From Spinacia oleracea (lineage: Eukaryota; Streptophyta; Magnoliopsida; Caryophyllales; Amaranthaceae), in contig NC_079491.1 in assembly GCF_020520425.1 (NCBI RefSeq), positions 2,418,001 to 2,482,000 on the forward strand: DNA of 64,000 nt, given 5' to 3'. Made by a program: the position numbers and the translations under genes. The notes beneath the pieces were generated by a model. It searched no databases. It was not told where the DNA came from and saw only the letters and a program-made list of their open reading frames with translations. Below are positions 1 through 11,700 of this stretch, piece by piece (the stretch's first letter is position 1; each line of letters begins with the position of its first letter).

Positions 1-363
1 GTAATAAATTTTCTTATTTGATTATCTTTACTTTTGAATCGAATATATTTACTTTTACGAGTCTTCTATCTACTTTTAAATTGAACAAAAGGAAAATATG
101 TGAATGCATTCTAATTACTGAGCTAATTTGGCTGCTGCTTTATTGGACTAGGTTGCACCATGTTGCCTTCCCTAGATAACTTTGATATTGCTGATTGTTG
201 TTAGTTGGTGCCAGTAGTTATTGGTTGTTTAATAAACAGAAATATGTTGGTTCCATTGCTTGGGATGGAAAAGGCGGGAGCGATGAGTGACATTCTAAGA
301 AAAATGTAACGTTATTATAGTATTGATGGAATTCCTGATGTTGATCTTGTTTGGTTTTGCAGT

Positions 364-543
364 AAGTCGGAATATGTAATCTAGAAACTGAAGGAGATGG
401 GAAAGGTTTCAGATAAACACATTCTACTGATATGCAAGAAGTTCGATCAGCTGGATGCTGGCAGCTGTGGAAAAATTACACTAGCAGATCTTATGCACAA
501 TCACCACCGGATTTATTTTAGTTATCAGTTGCTTTCAATCTAA
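364..543 (+). pseudogene. Decayed last exon of a two-pore K+ channel (TPK/KCO type)
   Basis: After an acceptor-like 'ttttgcag', frame 1 reads KSEYVI, a stop (TAG at 382-384), then KLKEMGKVSDKHILL, ICKKFDQLDAGSCG and KITLADLMHNHHR, ending at 541-543. This matches the C-terminal second EF-hand of vacuolar TPK1-type channels, where the residue at the stop is normally Tyr. The EF-hand loop keeps D, G and I positions but has lost the acidic residue at position 5. No pore or transmembrane exons are visible upstream inside the window. I read it as a pseudogene fragment or the disabled end of a gene that starts to the left. Confidence 0.7.
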
Positions 544-825
544 ATATTGGCAGAGTAATGTTATGTCGTAGGGCTCAGAAGGTGAAAGGTGTTGGTCTTT
601 TATCTGTAAATACACACCAGCTGTTCTGCTTTATTTGGCTGCTGCTTTATATTCTGCATTTAGTTGTTCTGGTTCCTTCAGTCTCTAATCGATGATTACT
701 TACTTTCAAATTATTTCTATTTACTTAAACAAGTTATATATCTACATTTTAAATTGAACAAAATGCAAAGTGTATGATAGTGTTAGACCTATTCGTATTG
801 CATGGTAAGATACCAAGAAACCATT

Positions 826-896
826 AGCCTACTAGCTCAATTGGTAGAGCATTGTGCAAATGCACAAAAGATGTGGGTTCGAATTCCACGTAGGTT
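826..896 (+). tRNA. tRNA-like unit, copy 1 (6-nt anticodon loop)
   Basis: A 71-nt sequence folds as a cloverleaf. The acceptor is agcctac/gtaggtt, the D stem gctc/gagc, the anticodon stem ttgtg/cacaa, and the T stem gtggg/tccac with loop ttcgaat. The A box (tagctcaattgg) and B box (ggttcgaattcc) are intact, and a T run follows at about 906-912. The anticodon loop is caaatg, 6 nt instead of 7 and without the usual U33, so I cannot assign an amino acid. It may be a tRNA-derived repeat and not a decoding tRNA. Confidence 0.6.
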
Positions 897-899
897 CAT

Positions 900-1610
900 C
901 TTTACTTTTTATATTGTTTTATTTACTTTTAATGTGAAAACCTTTACTTTGAATTATTTCGATTTACTTTTTTTGGTTTTTACTTTACTTTATTTAACTC
1001 AATTGGTACAGGATCAAAAGACGTGAGTTTGAATCCCACATAGATTCATGTTTACTTTTGTATTATTTTATTTACTTTTAATTGAAAAACCTTTACTTTA
1101 ACCTATATACTTCAATAATCGGTGTTTTCTAGTTTTTTATTTTTATTTACTTTTAAGTTGAAAACCTTTACTTTGACAATCGACTATATATTTCTTTCTT
1201 ATAGTTTGTTTCATATTGTAGAGAGATGAAAGTCAATGACTATTTACTCTAGTTTGAACTATTTGATTGTAATAAGTTTTTGAGATTTTCTGATTTACTT
1301 CTAAGAATTTTAGTTTACTTTTGAGTTTAAATTATTTACTTTTGAGTTTTTTGTTTACTTTTTGAATACTTGTTATTAATAATGCAACGAAAGTCACATA
1401 TATTCATAAAGGTCTGACGTTTAATAGATCAGGTAGTAATAAGGGCAATCAACTTTGAACAGTTTGCATCACGCTTTCAATGAAATATTTTGATTTACTT
1501 TGGAATTTTTATGAGATACTTTTGAGTTATAGATTTACTTTTGAGATACTTTGATTTACTTTTGAGTTTCTTTTATTTACTTTTGAGTTTTTTTAATGAA
1601 CTTTTAGAGA
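900..1610. repeat. 'tttactttt' low-complexity tract
   Basis: The words tttactttt, tttacttttgag and aaaacctttactttga recur every 15-50 bases between the two intact tRNA-like units, with further copies at 25-75, 700-760 and 2970-3025. No open frame of interest is present. It looks like an interspersed degenerate simple repeat associated with the tRNA-like units. Confidence 0.5.
988..1048 (+). repeat. Decayed tRNA-like unit, copy 2
   Basis: The D-arm remnant (aactcaattggta) and the T-arm (gtgagtttgaatcccac) of the neighbouring tRNA-like unit are recognisable, followed by atagatt at the acceptor end. The anticodon arm is shortened. Probably a dead copy. Confidence 0.45.
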
Positions 1611-1611
1611 A

Positions 1612-1682
1612 AACCTATGTAGGAATCGAACCTACATTCCCTATGCATTTGCATAGTGCTCTACCATTTGAGCTAATAGGTT
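1612..1682 (-). tRNA. tRNA-like unit, copy 3 (6-nt anticodon loop)
   Basis: On the minus strand 71 nt fold as a cloverleaf: acceptor aacctat/ataggtt, D stem gctc/gagc, anticodon stem ctatg/catag, T stem gtagg/cctac with loop ttcgatt. The anticodon loop is caaatg, exactly as in the copy at 826-896. The stems differ from that copy by paired (compensatory) changes. The unit ends directly in a TTTT run on its own strand, a possible Pol III terminator. No standard anticodon can be assigned. Confidence 0.6.
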
Positions 1683-1919
1683 TAAGAAAATCAATAAAAA
1701 TTTCAATCATGGCAAGAAGAGAAGAACAGGAAATGAGAGTTGAACAAATACTACTAATAATAACTTACAGAGTTACAGTTCAGTGGCAAATACTACTAAT
1801 AATAACCTGAAGACAAAGGGTAATGGTATTAGATCTCATCCATACATCAATTTCTTCCCATGAGGAGAGCTCCATGTCGGATGAAAGAAGAAGGAAAAAT
1901 ATCACTTTCAGCAATCAAT

Positions 1920-3326
1920 TTAAATAAATGAAATAAAGAGAACAAATGCACACAAAGCTTTAACAAGTAAAGGCCACACAAAGCTTACATCACTGAAACT
2001 ATACACTATGTTACACAACAGAGGCAGCTGCAATATGTGAGGAACTGCTTCTTCATCCTCAAATCCTAAAACCCAACCCTCCCCACCTATTTGTTGTCTC
2101 TTTCTTTGTTCTCTTAGAATTTGGATCGATGAGGGATTTTGTTTTTCTATTTCTGCTCTTCCCGGCTTCCTCAATAGCTCGCCAAGCCTGCTCATTTCAT
2201 CATCAAAGTCAGTGTTTGCTGTACCTAGTTTATCTTCCCTCAACTTGACAACATACTCCAAGACTCAATAGAATACTCTGTAAGAAGAAGAAATGGCCAA
2301 TAATACATCATTATCTATCCTATTTTGACAGTTGACAATATCATAGTAGATAACTAGCAAACAGGCTAGCATTTATTTTGTCTAGATATACATCAATCTC
2401 CCCAAAGTCCCACCCCAATTAAAAATGGATGTATAAAGTATTATACAGAGAGAAACAATGTAACACTGTAACACTGGAAATTTCAAAGGTGGAATACACT
2501 TTTATTTTAAAGAACGGTTCACAAGGAAAGAGTAAAACAAATAACTGTCATCCCTCATCTACTGATGAAAATAAAAATAAAGAATAAAACATTAAACAAT
2601 CTCATAATAGTAAGTCAACTCCAAATAAAGCACCTCAGACCAAGGCCACAAAAGGGTGAAGAAAATGGCACAAGATAAGCATCCACCTCATCCCCACACC
2701 CAAAGCTAAGGCAACAACCAACAGGTAGTGAAACCAACATCACAAGTCAACCTTGGTCAGCTTGCTTCACCCGACTAATAATACCACCACCACCAACAAC
2801 AACAACACCAACTAAAACCCAACAGCAGCGTCTCAACAGCAGCAACTACTCGTAGAACACAAGATAACATATTCTAGAAGAACTCCAGTCCAAACGAATT
2901 AGGCACACCACAAGAACAGATCAACTATCCACCAAGAAACACAAGGCAACACTGGCAGCAACTTGTTATTGATTTACTCTAAGAGAGATTTTGTTTACTT
3001 TCATAGAGATTTTGTTTACTTTGGAGAACAAATCAGCAGATCCAATCCAAAACCTAATCTAAGCATGATAGAAATTAAATCAACGAATTTAAGTAGTATT
3101 CCAGGCTTTAATCTCAAAATCAGTTCGCAAAGTTTCCCAAATCCGCACAAAAAACCCGTCCACACAAATTTCTCATGAATTCAATCAAAAGTTCATTAAC
3201 AACATCTCTAAAATTCCGCGAATGAGCTCCAAAATTTCTAAAACAATTAAACCTAATCGGATAAAATTATTCTGACCTAATTTTAGCAAAACATAAGAAA
3301 TTGTGAGTAGTACCTGATTTAGACAT
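1920..3326 (-). CDS. Unrecognised small protein, tentative two-exon model
   Basis: A tentative model joins 3314-3326 (ATG TCT AAA TCA G, donor gtacta) to 1920-2263 (after an AG at 2264-2265), giving about 118 residues. It starts MSKSVLEYVVKLRED and continues with a charged helical stretch (TDFDDEMSRLGELLRK, then QILREQRKRQQ), an acidic patch (GFEDEEAVP) and a hydrophobic C-terminus. The DNA upstream of 3326 on this strand (about 3500-3620) is CT-rich, like a 5' UTR. An alternative acceptor at 2277 gives an early stop, so the splice choice is uncertain. I do not recognise the family. The intron (2264-3313) holds no other gene I can see, only low-complexity sequence. Confidence 0.25.
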
Positions 3327-3730
3327 CGAAATTTGCAGATTCATGTGAAGATATTTGAACGTTGCACAACATACTTCGAATTTGCTTCCACGAACTCTAA
3401 AATTTTATGAATAGTTTGAGTATAATTCCATTTTACGAATAATTCGAGTATAATTGCAGCATAAAATTGACGAATTCTACCTATTTTTATGACAGATTTT
3501 CTAAAATGTGAAGAAAATCGGGTAGAAAGTTGCGAGAGAACTGCAATTTCGTGGAGAGAGAAAGTTGGATACGGTACGAGGATTGAGGAGAGAGAAACAT
3601 GTTTTTTTTTTCGAAACAAAAACAGACCGGTGCGGATGTTAATTATGAGATTTAATCTTATCCGTTGATTTTTGTTAAATCTAACGGTTCAAATTGGTTC
3701 TCATTGTAGGGGTTCTCACCGGAACCTGGT

Positions 3731-3731
<1 letters not shown>

Positions 3732-3800
<69 letters not shown>
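3732..3800. repeat. (TA)n microsatellite
   Basis: A nearly perfect run of TA dinucleotides about 68 bp long lies between the unrecognised minus-strand gene and a CACTA remnant. Confidence 0.9.
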
Positions 3801-3803
<3 letters not shown>

Positions 3804-3835
3804 GATGAAAAATAAGATTTCTAATTTTTCTTTTA

Positions 3836-3988
3836 CGACGGGTTTATGACTTATTTATGACGGGATTTTCAATTAACGACGGCCCCCTTTTATGACGAGT
3901 TCTCGACAGGAAATCCCGTCGTTAATCAACAATTATTGGTCTTTCGTGACGGGATTTCCCGTCGTTAATAGTACAATTTTTTGTAGTG
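3836..3988. mobile_element. CACTA-type miniature element, one end only
   Basis: It ends in tttttgtagtg, the reverse of the CACTACAA terminus, and carries the acgacggg/cccgtcgt subterminal repeats shared with the copies at 37712, 40687, 40928 and 50722. The other terminus is missing; the element fades into unrelated sequence and the TA microsatellite. Non-coding. Confidence 0.7.
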
Positions 3989-3994
3989 AATTGA

Positions 3995-4070
3995 ACCAAT
4001 TAGTTAAGCAATCAAAATGGACTTTCCGGTAAGACGGTGTTACACAAAAGTTGCCGTACAATTTTATACA
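3995..4070. repeat. Fragment of the 'aattagttaag' miniature element
   Basis: It contains aaccaattagttaagcaat and then ggactttccggtaagacgg, as in the fuller copies at 4961-5190 and 34828-35062. Only one end is present, directly beside the CACTA end. Confidence 0.5.
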
Positions 4071-4252
4071 AATATTCAAAGTTGTTATACTTAACGAAAA
4101 CTGTTTGAATTTTCCGTTTGTTGGGCCATTATTTGGGTTTCCTTTTGTTTTTTTGCCTCTTTTTTCACGTTAAATCTTTACTTCTTCCTGCTACTACTTG
4201 GTGTTTTATAACTGATAGATTTCCAACTTGAAACTATTTCCCTATTATCTTA

Positions 4253-4507
4253 CTTCCTCCGTTTCAAAAAGATATTTACACTTACTATTTGCACGGACTC
4301 CGGTGCAATGTTTGACCGTTAATATATCCAATTTTGTATGGAAAAAATTTATAAAAAGTTAATATTCTCAAAATGAATAACGAGACCAATCTAACATGAT
4401 CTTACATGTAACATTTTGATGTATATAATAGTGAGAATTTACGGTCAAAGTTTTCATACTTTGGACACATTTTCCAAAGCGTAAAGAACTTTCTGAAACG
4501 GAGGTAG
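4253..4507. mobile_element. Stowaway-like miniature element
   Basis: Terminal inverted repeats read cttcctccgtttc and gaaacggaggtag, flanked on both sides by TA, the Tc1/mariner target duplication. It is about 255 bp and non-coding. A close relative lies at 49025-49279. Confidence 0.8.
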
Positions 4508-5900
4508 TATAAATGATCTTATATCCAATTTCAAAAAAATTTCCTATTTTCTTGATATCCTAAGTGACAAATATATATAACATCCATGAAAAAGTTTCTT
4601 TTATATCTAGATTCTTAAGCTCTGACCATCCCTACTTGATAAGCCAAAATCGATCTTAATTCAGTAATGACTTCAATCACAAGTATGAAGATATTGATAT
4701 TTGAGTTGTAGGAATTGAATGATAAATTGATAATACATATAGAAAAGGATAGTTAAATGATAAAACTTATCACATAATTATATGCAAGCTCAAGTATTTT
4801 CAAAAGAACTTCTAAGCCACTATTAAAAGACTGATCAAACTAAAGCATCAAGCAAATTAAATTAAATCATGCATTAAATTATCGACATGTTTATGGTGTG
4901 GAATAAAGGAAGACGAATTAGGATAAGACTAAACGTGAACACCGGAGAGAAAAAAAATGAAAATAAAATAAAATAATAGGTTGACCTCATTGGTGTCATA
5001 TAAGTTAAGTAAGGGAATCAATTAGTTAAGCACTATAACTAATTAGTAAAACACTACGACCAATTAGTTAAACAATGAAACTAATTAGTTACACACTGCA
5101 ACTAATTAGTTAAGCAATTAAATCAATTAGTTAAACAATGAAAGTGGTCTTTCCGGTAAGGCGGTCTTACACAAAAGTTGTCGTTACTTATTGCTAGTTT
5201 GGTATTGCTTTCACTTTTGATTTTATTAGAACCTTCGTATGAAACTATTACTGAATATCAAAATTAGTTCCGTGCGTAAATATGTTGAATGATCGAGTCA
5301 CTGCAGCAAAAAAAAACATTAGAAAATACGAATTACACACTATATATCAGTTTCACCACATAAAAATACGATTAAATTATCATATATTGAATAAAATAAT
5401 TTTACATTACCATAATAAAAAGACATAAAACTTAAAAGAAAGAAGGACAACATGATTTGATAAAATTGATACGTATGAGGAGTAGGAGAGCATAAAATCT
5501 TGAATCTTTATATTATATACTTTTATATAAGATCGTCAAATGTTGTTTAATTATTCTAAAAACTATAATAATAATAATTATATTTTTGGTAGAACTTTAA
5601 TGTTACTGGAATTCTATTCCTTATAAAATTATTATCCTATCTAGAAACTTAACTTATAATCTAATCATTCATACGGTATTCTTTTACGTGGCAATTTAGT
5701 TTTTTTAATTCTTATATAAATTGTATTTTTGTATTTTAATGAGATGTTTAGATAGACGAGAGGATCCCAAGATTCCAAAGATTCCAACGCTCTTAAAAAA
5801 AAAAAGTCTGACGTACATATTAGATTAGATCGATTAATTAATCAAAGTAACAGCTCTCTCTCGTTTTGTTTTCTCCTAAAACCCTAGCTAGTAGACTTTT
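4508..5900. other. Intergenic, upstream of the AVT1-type gene
   Basis: It is AT-rich with no credible coding frame. At 4961-5190 there is a one-ended copy of the 'aattagttaag' element (about seven degenerate 20-bp units, then the ttccggtaaggcggtcttac end). CT-rich sequence at 5850-5880 just before the ATG may be 5' UTR. Confidence 0.5.
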
Positions 5901-8135
5901 ATGGAGGTGGATAGAATCATTAGATCGTCAAGTGAAGGCCACACTTCATTATTCAAGACGGTATTCAATGGCCTCAATACTATCTTAGGTAAACTCTATT
6001 CTTACTCATCGACTCGATTTTATAAATTTCGTCATACATCGTCATATAAAAGTATGTACACTCGTGTATATAATGGACTGTTGAGTCAATCTTAGATCTG
6101 AAAATTGACATTCTTTGAGTTTAATCTACTTTTATTCATCATTGTTTTCCTGCAAAACTAAAGTATCAAGAACTTGTAGCGTCAAATCATGTTGAGTAAT
6201 AAGGAGAAGCATATTATATCTTCGTAGGGAAAATGGGATTTAATAATCCCAATAACTTTAGCCGATTTTAAATGAATAATGCAGAATTCTTGAATGTTTT
6301 AACGAGAGAAAATGATGATTATGGTATTTCTTGGATGGTTAATGTTACGATAGAATAACATCCTAATCAGCTAAATATTCTAAGCATATTAGTACTCGGA
6401 ATACTAATACTAGCACTGTACGTTTTATAATATATTTGAGTAGTACTCCTAAATTAGATTGAGTTATATGTTAGGGAAAAACAATGATAATAACCAGACT
6501 TTGATCAATATTTGTCAGTTAACGAGCTAGAAAAAAGAAGTAATACTCCATTGATTAAATTAAGATAGAATACTATTGTATATAATAGTGGACTTAGGAG
6601 CTCTTATATTTATCACAAATACACATTTACAAAAGTTCCTCTAAGGAGCAAAAAAGGATCTCATATTTGTCACAAATTTACAAAAAAATCCTCTAAAAAA
6701 AACCCTAGTAGATCTTACATCTAAAAATTGAGTATCACATAACAAAATACTCAAAACATTTGTTATTACTCACATCAATTTTACCCTAACCCTAATTACA
6801 AATTTTCACTGATTTTATTCAATCATTTTCATGTAGGAGTGGGTATACTATCAATGCCCTATGCCCTAGCTTCAGGAGGATGGTTAAGCTTAATCGTTCT
6901 CTTCTCCATCTCCGGTGCAGCGTGCTACTCCGCCTTACTAACAAAGCGATGCATGGATGCGAATCCTAGCATCAAATCTTACGACGAAATCGGAGAATTT
7001 GCATTCGGAAAACTCGGAAAAAGAGTATTATCAATAGTATTATACTTAGACCTTTACATGGCATTAACCGGTTACTTAATTTTAGAAGGGGATAACTTAC
7101 ATGATCTTTTCCCTAATGTTAAGACTAACTTTCATGGGATTAGCATTGGTGGGAATCAAACCTTTGTGATGATTATTGCTGTTGCTTTTCTACCAACAGT
7201 TTGGTTAGAAGATCTAAGTGTTCTTGCTTACATCTCGGCCACTGGTGTTATTTCTGGTGTTGTTATCCTCGCTTCTGTGTTATGGGTTGGAGTATTTGAT
7301 GGTGTTGGTTTTCATTGTAAAGGTGAATTAATCAACTGGAAAGGTATTACAACCGCTATGAGTTTATACATGTTTTCTTATAGCGCAAACCCGGTTTTTC
7401 CTACCTTGTACACTTCCATCAAGAAGAAACATCAATTCTCCAAGGTACATATTCCTAGCTAATTATACTCTGTTCTTTTTACCTGTTCTGGTTTGATTTT
7501 TTGTAGTTTCTGTCCTGGTGTGGTTAAAATTTCGAGTAACTTGAATAGTTTGAATGTGCTAATAATGTTGGTGGAACTTTTTTTCATGGAAGGTATTACT
7601 CATTGGATTTTTTTGTGCAACAATATGTTACGCATCAATGGCAATACTTGGATATATGATGTTTGGTTCAGCGTTACAGTCTCAGATAACATTGAACCTT
7701 CCAACCCATAAGCTAAGCTCGAAAATCGCGATATATACAGCATGGATAAGTCCGTTATCAAAGTATGCATTGTTGATGGAACCACTTGCAGCAACTACTG
7801 AGAGTTGGTTTCCTAATTACCAGAACAAAAAGTGGTTCAAAATGTTGCTAAGAACTTCCTTGGTTGTTTCACAAGTAGTCATCGCATTGACGATTCCGTT
7901 CTTCGGAAGTCTCATGTCACTTGCTGGAGCATTAATGGGTGCAACATCTTCGATCACGATTCCATGCTTATGCTATTTGAAGATTTCGAGGAATAACCGG
8001 AGAAATAACCGAAGATCGACTGAACGGATATTCATCAAGTTGCTTTCACTTATGAGTATTGTCATTGTAGTACTAGGTACTTATACGTCGTTGCGAAATA
8101 TAATTAAGGAAAGCATTAGGCATCATAAGGTATAA
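5901..8135 (+). CDS. Vacuolar amino-acid transporter, AVT1/AAAP family
   Basis: Exons 5901-5988, 6837-7444 and 7593-8135 give 412 residues. It begins MEVDRIIRSS; the family signature FKTVFNGLNTILGVGILSMP spans the first junction (Gly30 is split), followed by YALASGGW. About ten hydrophobic segments follow, as in AAAP amino-acid/proton transporters; Arabidopsis AVT1 proteins export neutral amino acids across the tonoplast. The junctions have gt donors and ag acceptors and keep frame, with no internal stops. The hydrophilic N-terminus is only about 15 residues, short for AVT1, so an upstream exon or a truncated start is possible. Intron 1 (5989-6836) is AT-rich without recognisable elements. 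The gene converges on PARP1. Confidence 0.85.
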
Positions 8136-8219
8136 GAATCTAATATTTCCGTACTTCAGATGGATTATGTATAAGTTTCGGAATTCTAGCAATTCAATTT
8201 GCAAACCCATACCCAGAAA

Positions 8220-8330
8220 TAGATCCGCTCAAATTTTATTGAAGAAATATATATTATAAAATATTTATATACATAATATATAATATATTTATATACAAAA
8301 TATATAATATATAATATATAAATTTCAAAG
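8220..8330. repeat. AT-rich 'atataatatata' tract
   Basis: Degenerate repeats of atttatatacataatatat lie just 3' of the transporter gene. Confidence 0.6.
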
Positions 8331-8344
8331 CAATTCACAAAATC

Positions 8345-8391
8345 ACTACTCCTCTTCAAGACTGTATTCAATGGCCTCAAGACAGTCATAG
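8345..8391 (+). pseudogene. Orphan copy of AVT1-type first exon
   Basis: The frame ctc ttc aag act gta ttc reads LFKTVFNGLKTVIG and ends in a donor-like g|gtaaact, almost the same as the end of exon 1 of the transporter at 5940-5998. No matching second exon follows before the PARP1 3' end at 8772. I read it as the remnant of a tandem duplicate or of an unequal exchange. Confidence 0.6.
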
Positions 8392-8771
8392 GTAAACTCA
8401 AATCTAATCTTTCTGTAATTTCAAGTTTTGGATTTCTGGCAATTCAATTTGCAAATTGTTGCTCAAGTTCAAGCAGACTTTACAGAATACCAAAAAAAAC
8501 TGAGTAATGTCACAGAATAGTCACAAACTGAATAAGATTTGAGCTAAATGTCGTTACAATCGTTTGGACGCTAAGGGTTCATCCGATACAGAAATATGCA
8601 CAGAAAAAGATCTCCACAAAACCCCAAAATGAGATCTTCAACTGATAAAACTATGAATGTCAAAAAACAAAAAAACAAAAACCGATAAAGCTAAGGCTAG
8701 GTTACGCGCCAAAACGGAAAAAGAACCTAACACTATACAAAGCTACAACGAGTCGATCTCTCAGCAATTTG

Positions 8772-11700
8772 TTACCTCTTATAGCGAAACTTAACCTTCA
8801 GTAAAAATTGCATCTTCACCTGTAAATAGTCCAAATGTGTGTGAATCAGTTGGTAAATATCACTAGCATAAATGTCCCGTTGATTAATTATAATAATGAT
8901 ATATAAACCCGAAAAATTAAGGATCTGGTCACATCACAAACCTAATTGCTAATGTAACAAGTAATATCAGCAATTAAAAGAAAAGCTACTAGAAAGTCAC
9001 TCCAGGTGCATCATGTAGACTATTGGTGCATCAGGTGCATCATGTAGACTATTGGTGGTCAAATATTGTTCTCAAACTCAACCAAAAAACAATTATGTTA
9101 AAAGAAAAAAAGAGATGTTAACATTTTTTAAGACAAGACATGTAATTAAGAAATGGCATATGGTTGTTTTAATGATGCAGTAAAAGGACAAAACTCCGGT
9201 TATTTTTGAAGCGCGTGCAACAAGCTCTTTGTAACTCGGTATCAAAACAAATTTGTTGTATTTGAAGACAAGATAAAAGGCGTAACTTGGTTGGCAATGT
9301 CTTTAATGAGACCCCTCATAACCCGAGTTCAAAACCTTGCACCAACACTTTTTTTTATTGTGTTTTATACTACTCTGCATTCCCCATTTTTTTTTATATC
9401 TTAATGCGGTTTTACATGTTTATAAAAGAAAATTAGAACTATTACACTTAGTATTATAATTTTGCACGCACACCCTCTTTTAAATTCCTAGATACGCCAC
9501 AAGTTAAGTAAGACTTACTTGAGCAGTGTCATAAACAATATACTCATTGTACATGAGTTCTGATGCTTTCACTTTGGAATCCACTGGTTTCCCACAAGGC
9601 ACTACTACTTCATCCCGCCACTTTGCATATCCGGCCTCATTTGGTACTTTTTTTCCGAGTCCTTTAGTGGAATGCTTCCCTCTTGGCGGTTTATCCATGT
9701 ACTTGAATACAAAACAATGATATTAGGGAAGCAAGATCATGAAAGCGGGCATATATAACAGAAAATAACAGGTTTTAAACAAACAAACCAACTTTGACAA
9801 CCCTATCTAGGCATGTTGGGAAAACGTTTCATAAGCACAAGTAAAGATGGTTGTGGGCGGGCCCGCAATCAGAAGAAGTTTCAGACCCGTATTCCTGATT
9901 CTGCCAGTGTTCAAGGAGATTCAATTGGTTCTTTTTTCTCGTTGCTTTATGTTGAAGAAACTCAGAAAGATCAGTCATGAGTTGTAGTTTTTTTTGGTTT
10001 CCTAGTTTGTGGGGGTTGGCTGTTGTTAGGCTTTTCCCACCTTGAGTTCTTGGGGTTTTTTGCTGTTTAGCTTGTTTGTATTCTGTTGTGATGATTAATA
10101 CAAGTTAATATATTCTGAAAAAAAAAGAAAAAAGATGGCCGTGGGCTGGCCCAGCCCGAAAAAACCCCATCCTGGAACGGGCATGAAAAAAGCAGGGCCC
10201 GGCACGAGCACAAAGTTGTGGGGCGGGCCTGGGTCGCATTTTTTGGAAAAAGCACGGCACGGGAAAGCACGCCTGAATTTAGTAAAAAAAATATGTTTAG
10301 GCACGATGGCCCGACAAGACAGCCCATGGGCCTGGACCGGACGGGGGCCTGTTTTGAACTTATCACTCCAGCCCGGCCCGGCACGACAGGAAGTGGGCAT
10401 GGTGTGGGACCGACCCGGACCATGGCCATGCACAAGTCCGTCTTTTGGGATTCATGACATCATATCGATGCATGAAGTAAATTAAAAAGCCTCACCTGGG
10501 CTTTTTTGAGTTCATGAACTTGTCCAAGAGCAACTTCACTCAATAGCATCAACCCCACAGGATTTTTCCTATCAGTGTAGCAATACTGCGCACTCTTGCT
10601 GACAAGGTCAGCGAAGTAAACCCCTTTACCAAACTGCATAAGGAGTTAATTTCAACTCAGTAAGTCAAAACATAAATTGGCGAATTCTAGCCAAATTGCT
10701 CATCAACTGCATAAAGTTTGCATATTCTATATGGAGTGAATAAGTGTTGGGACAAACCATGTAACCAGTAGCTGGAGCCTCAGGAGGAGCTATTCTGAGT
10801 CCTTGGCTAAGAATACCGACAAAATTCGTCACTCGGGAACCTGAGAATTTTTTAAAACGCATCATGAACTTCAACGGAATAGTATATATCAATAATTGTG
10901 ATTTGTGAATAGTGCAAATAACATGGCATTTTCGTAATTAAATTGGTAGGAAAACTAAAAAAGGATGGAAACAAGGAAAAGAAACGAAAAAAGTAAATTA
11001 AAGGAATAAAATTTGAGGTTAAATGAATATAATTTGAAGTTAAATGGATAAAATGTGAGCTTAACAAAATAAAAATTGAAGTTAAATGTATATCTTAAAA
11101 GTCTATTTATTTACGATTATGCCATGTGATTAGTACTATTCATCGATAACCGTTATTGATTGGAATCACCCTGTTGCCAACAGCTTAGCATGAAACAATA
11201 AGTACAAGATCATATTACCATGCCAAAGGAGCATCCTATTGCCAAGCTTCTCACGTTGAGGTGCAAACTTATCAAACTCTCCTTCCCTATCAAGTGAGAA
11301 CACTTCTTCCAATTCAAGACTCCATTCCTAATGCATTCCAAAAAAAAAAATGATATAAATACTTAGAAATTATCTCTAAATGAATGGAAATTCTTGAAGG
11401 GTAATATAAACTTTGACCCACCGTATGTGTAGGGGCGTGAGTAGTGAGAAGATACTTCTCGATCAATTGAAAATCTTCACTATCATGTGACAGAGGTGCC
11501 ATATCACAATGTAGTTTCGCATATTTTGCATCAAGAGGATCATCACTGTCCACATCAAAACCAACCAGTCTGGAAGCTATTTCAATGTCCTGTAGTGCTT
11601 CTAGCATTTTGACCTAACATTGAGATCAGTAGAACAGTAAATCCTGAGGCAGACTAAAATAAAAAAAATACATTTGACAACAAATACATTTGAACTTAGG

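Noticed and set aside
10067-10485. Overlapping open frames on both strands, up to 122 residues
   Set aside because: They come from the GC-rich repeat, which is depleted in stop codons; no family similarity is visible and they lie in a PARP1 intron.
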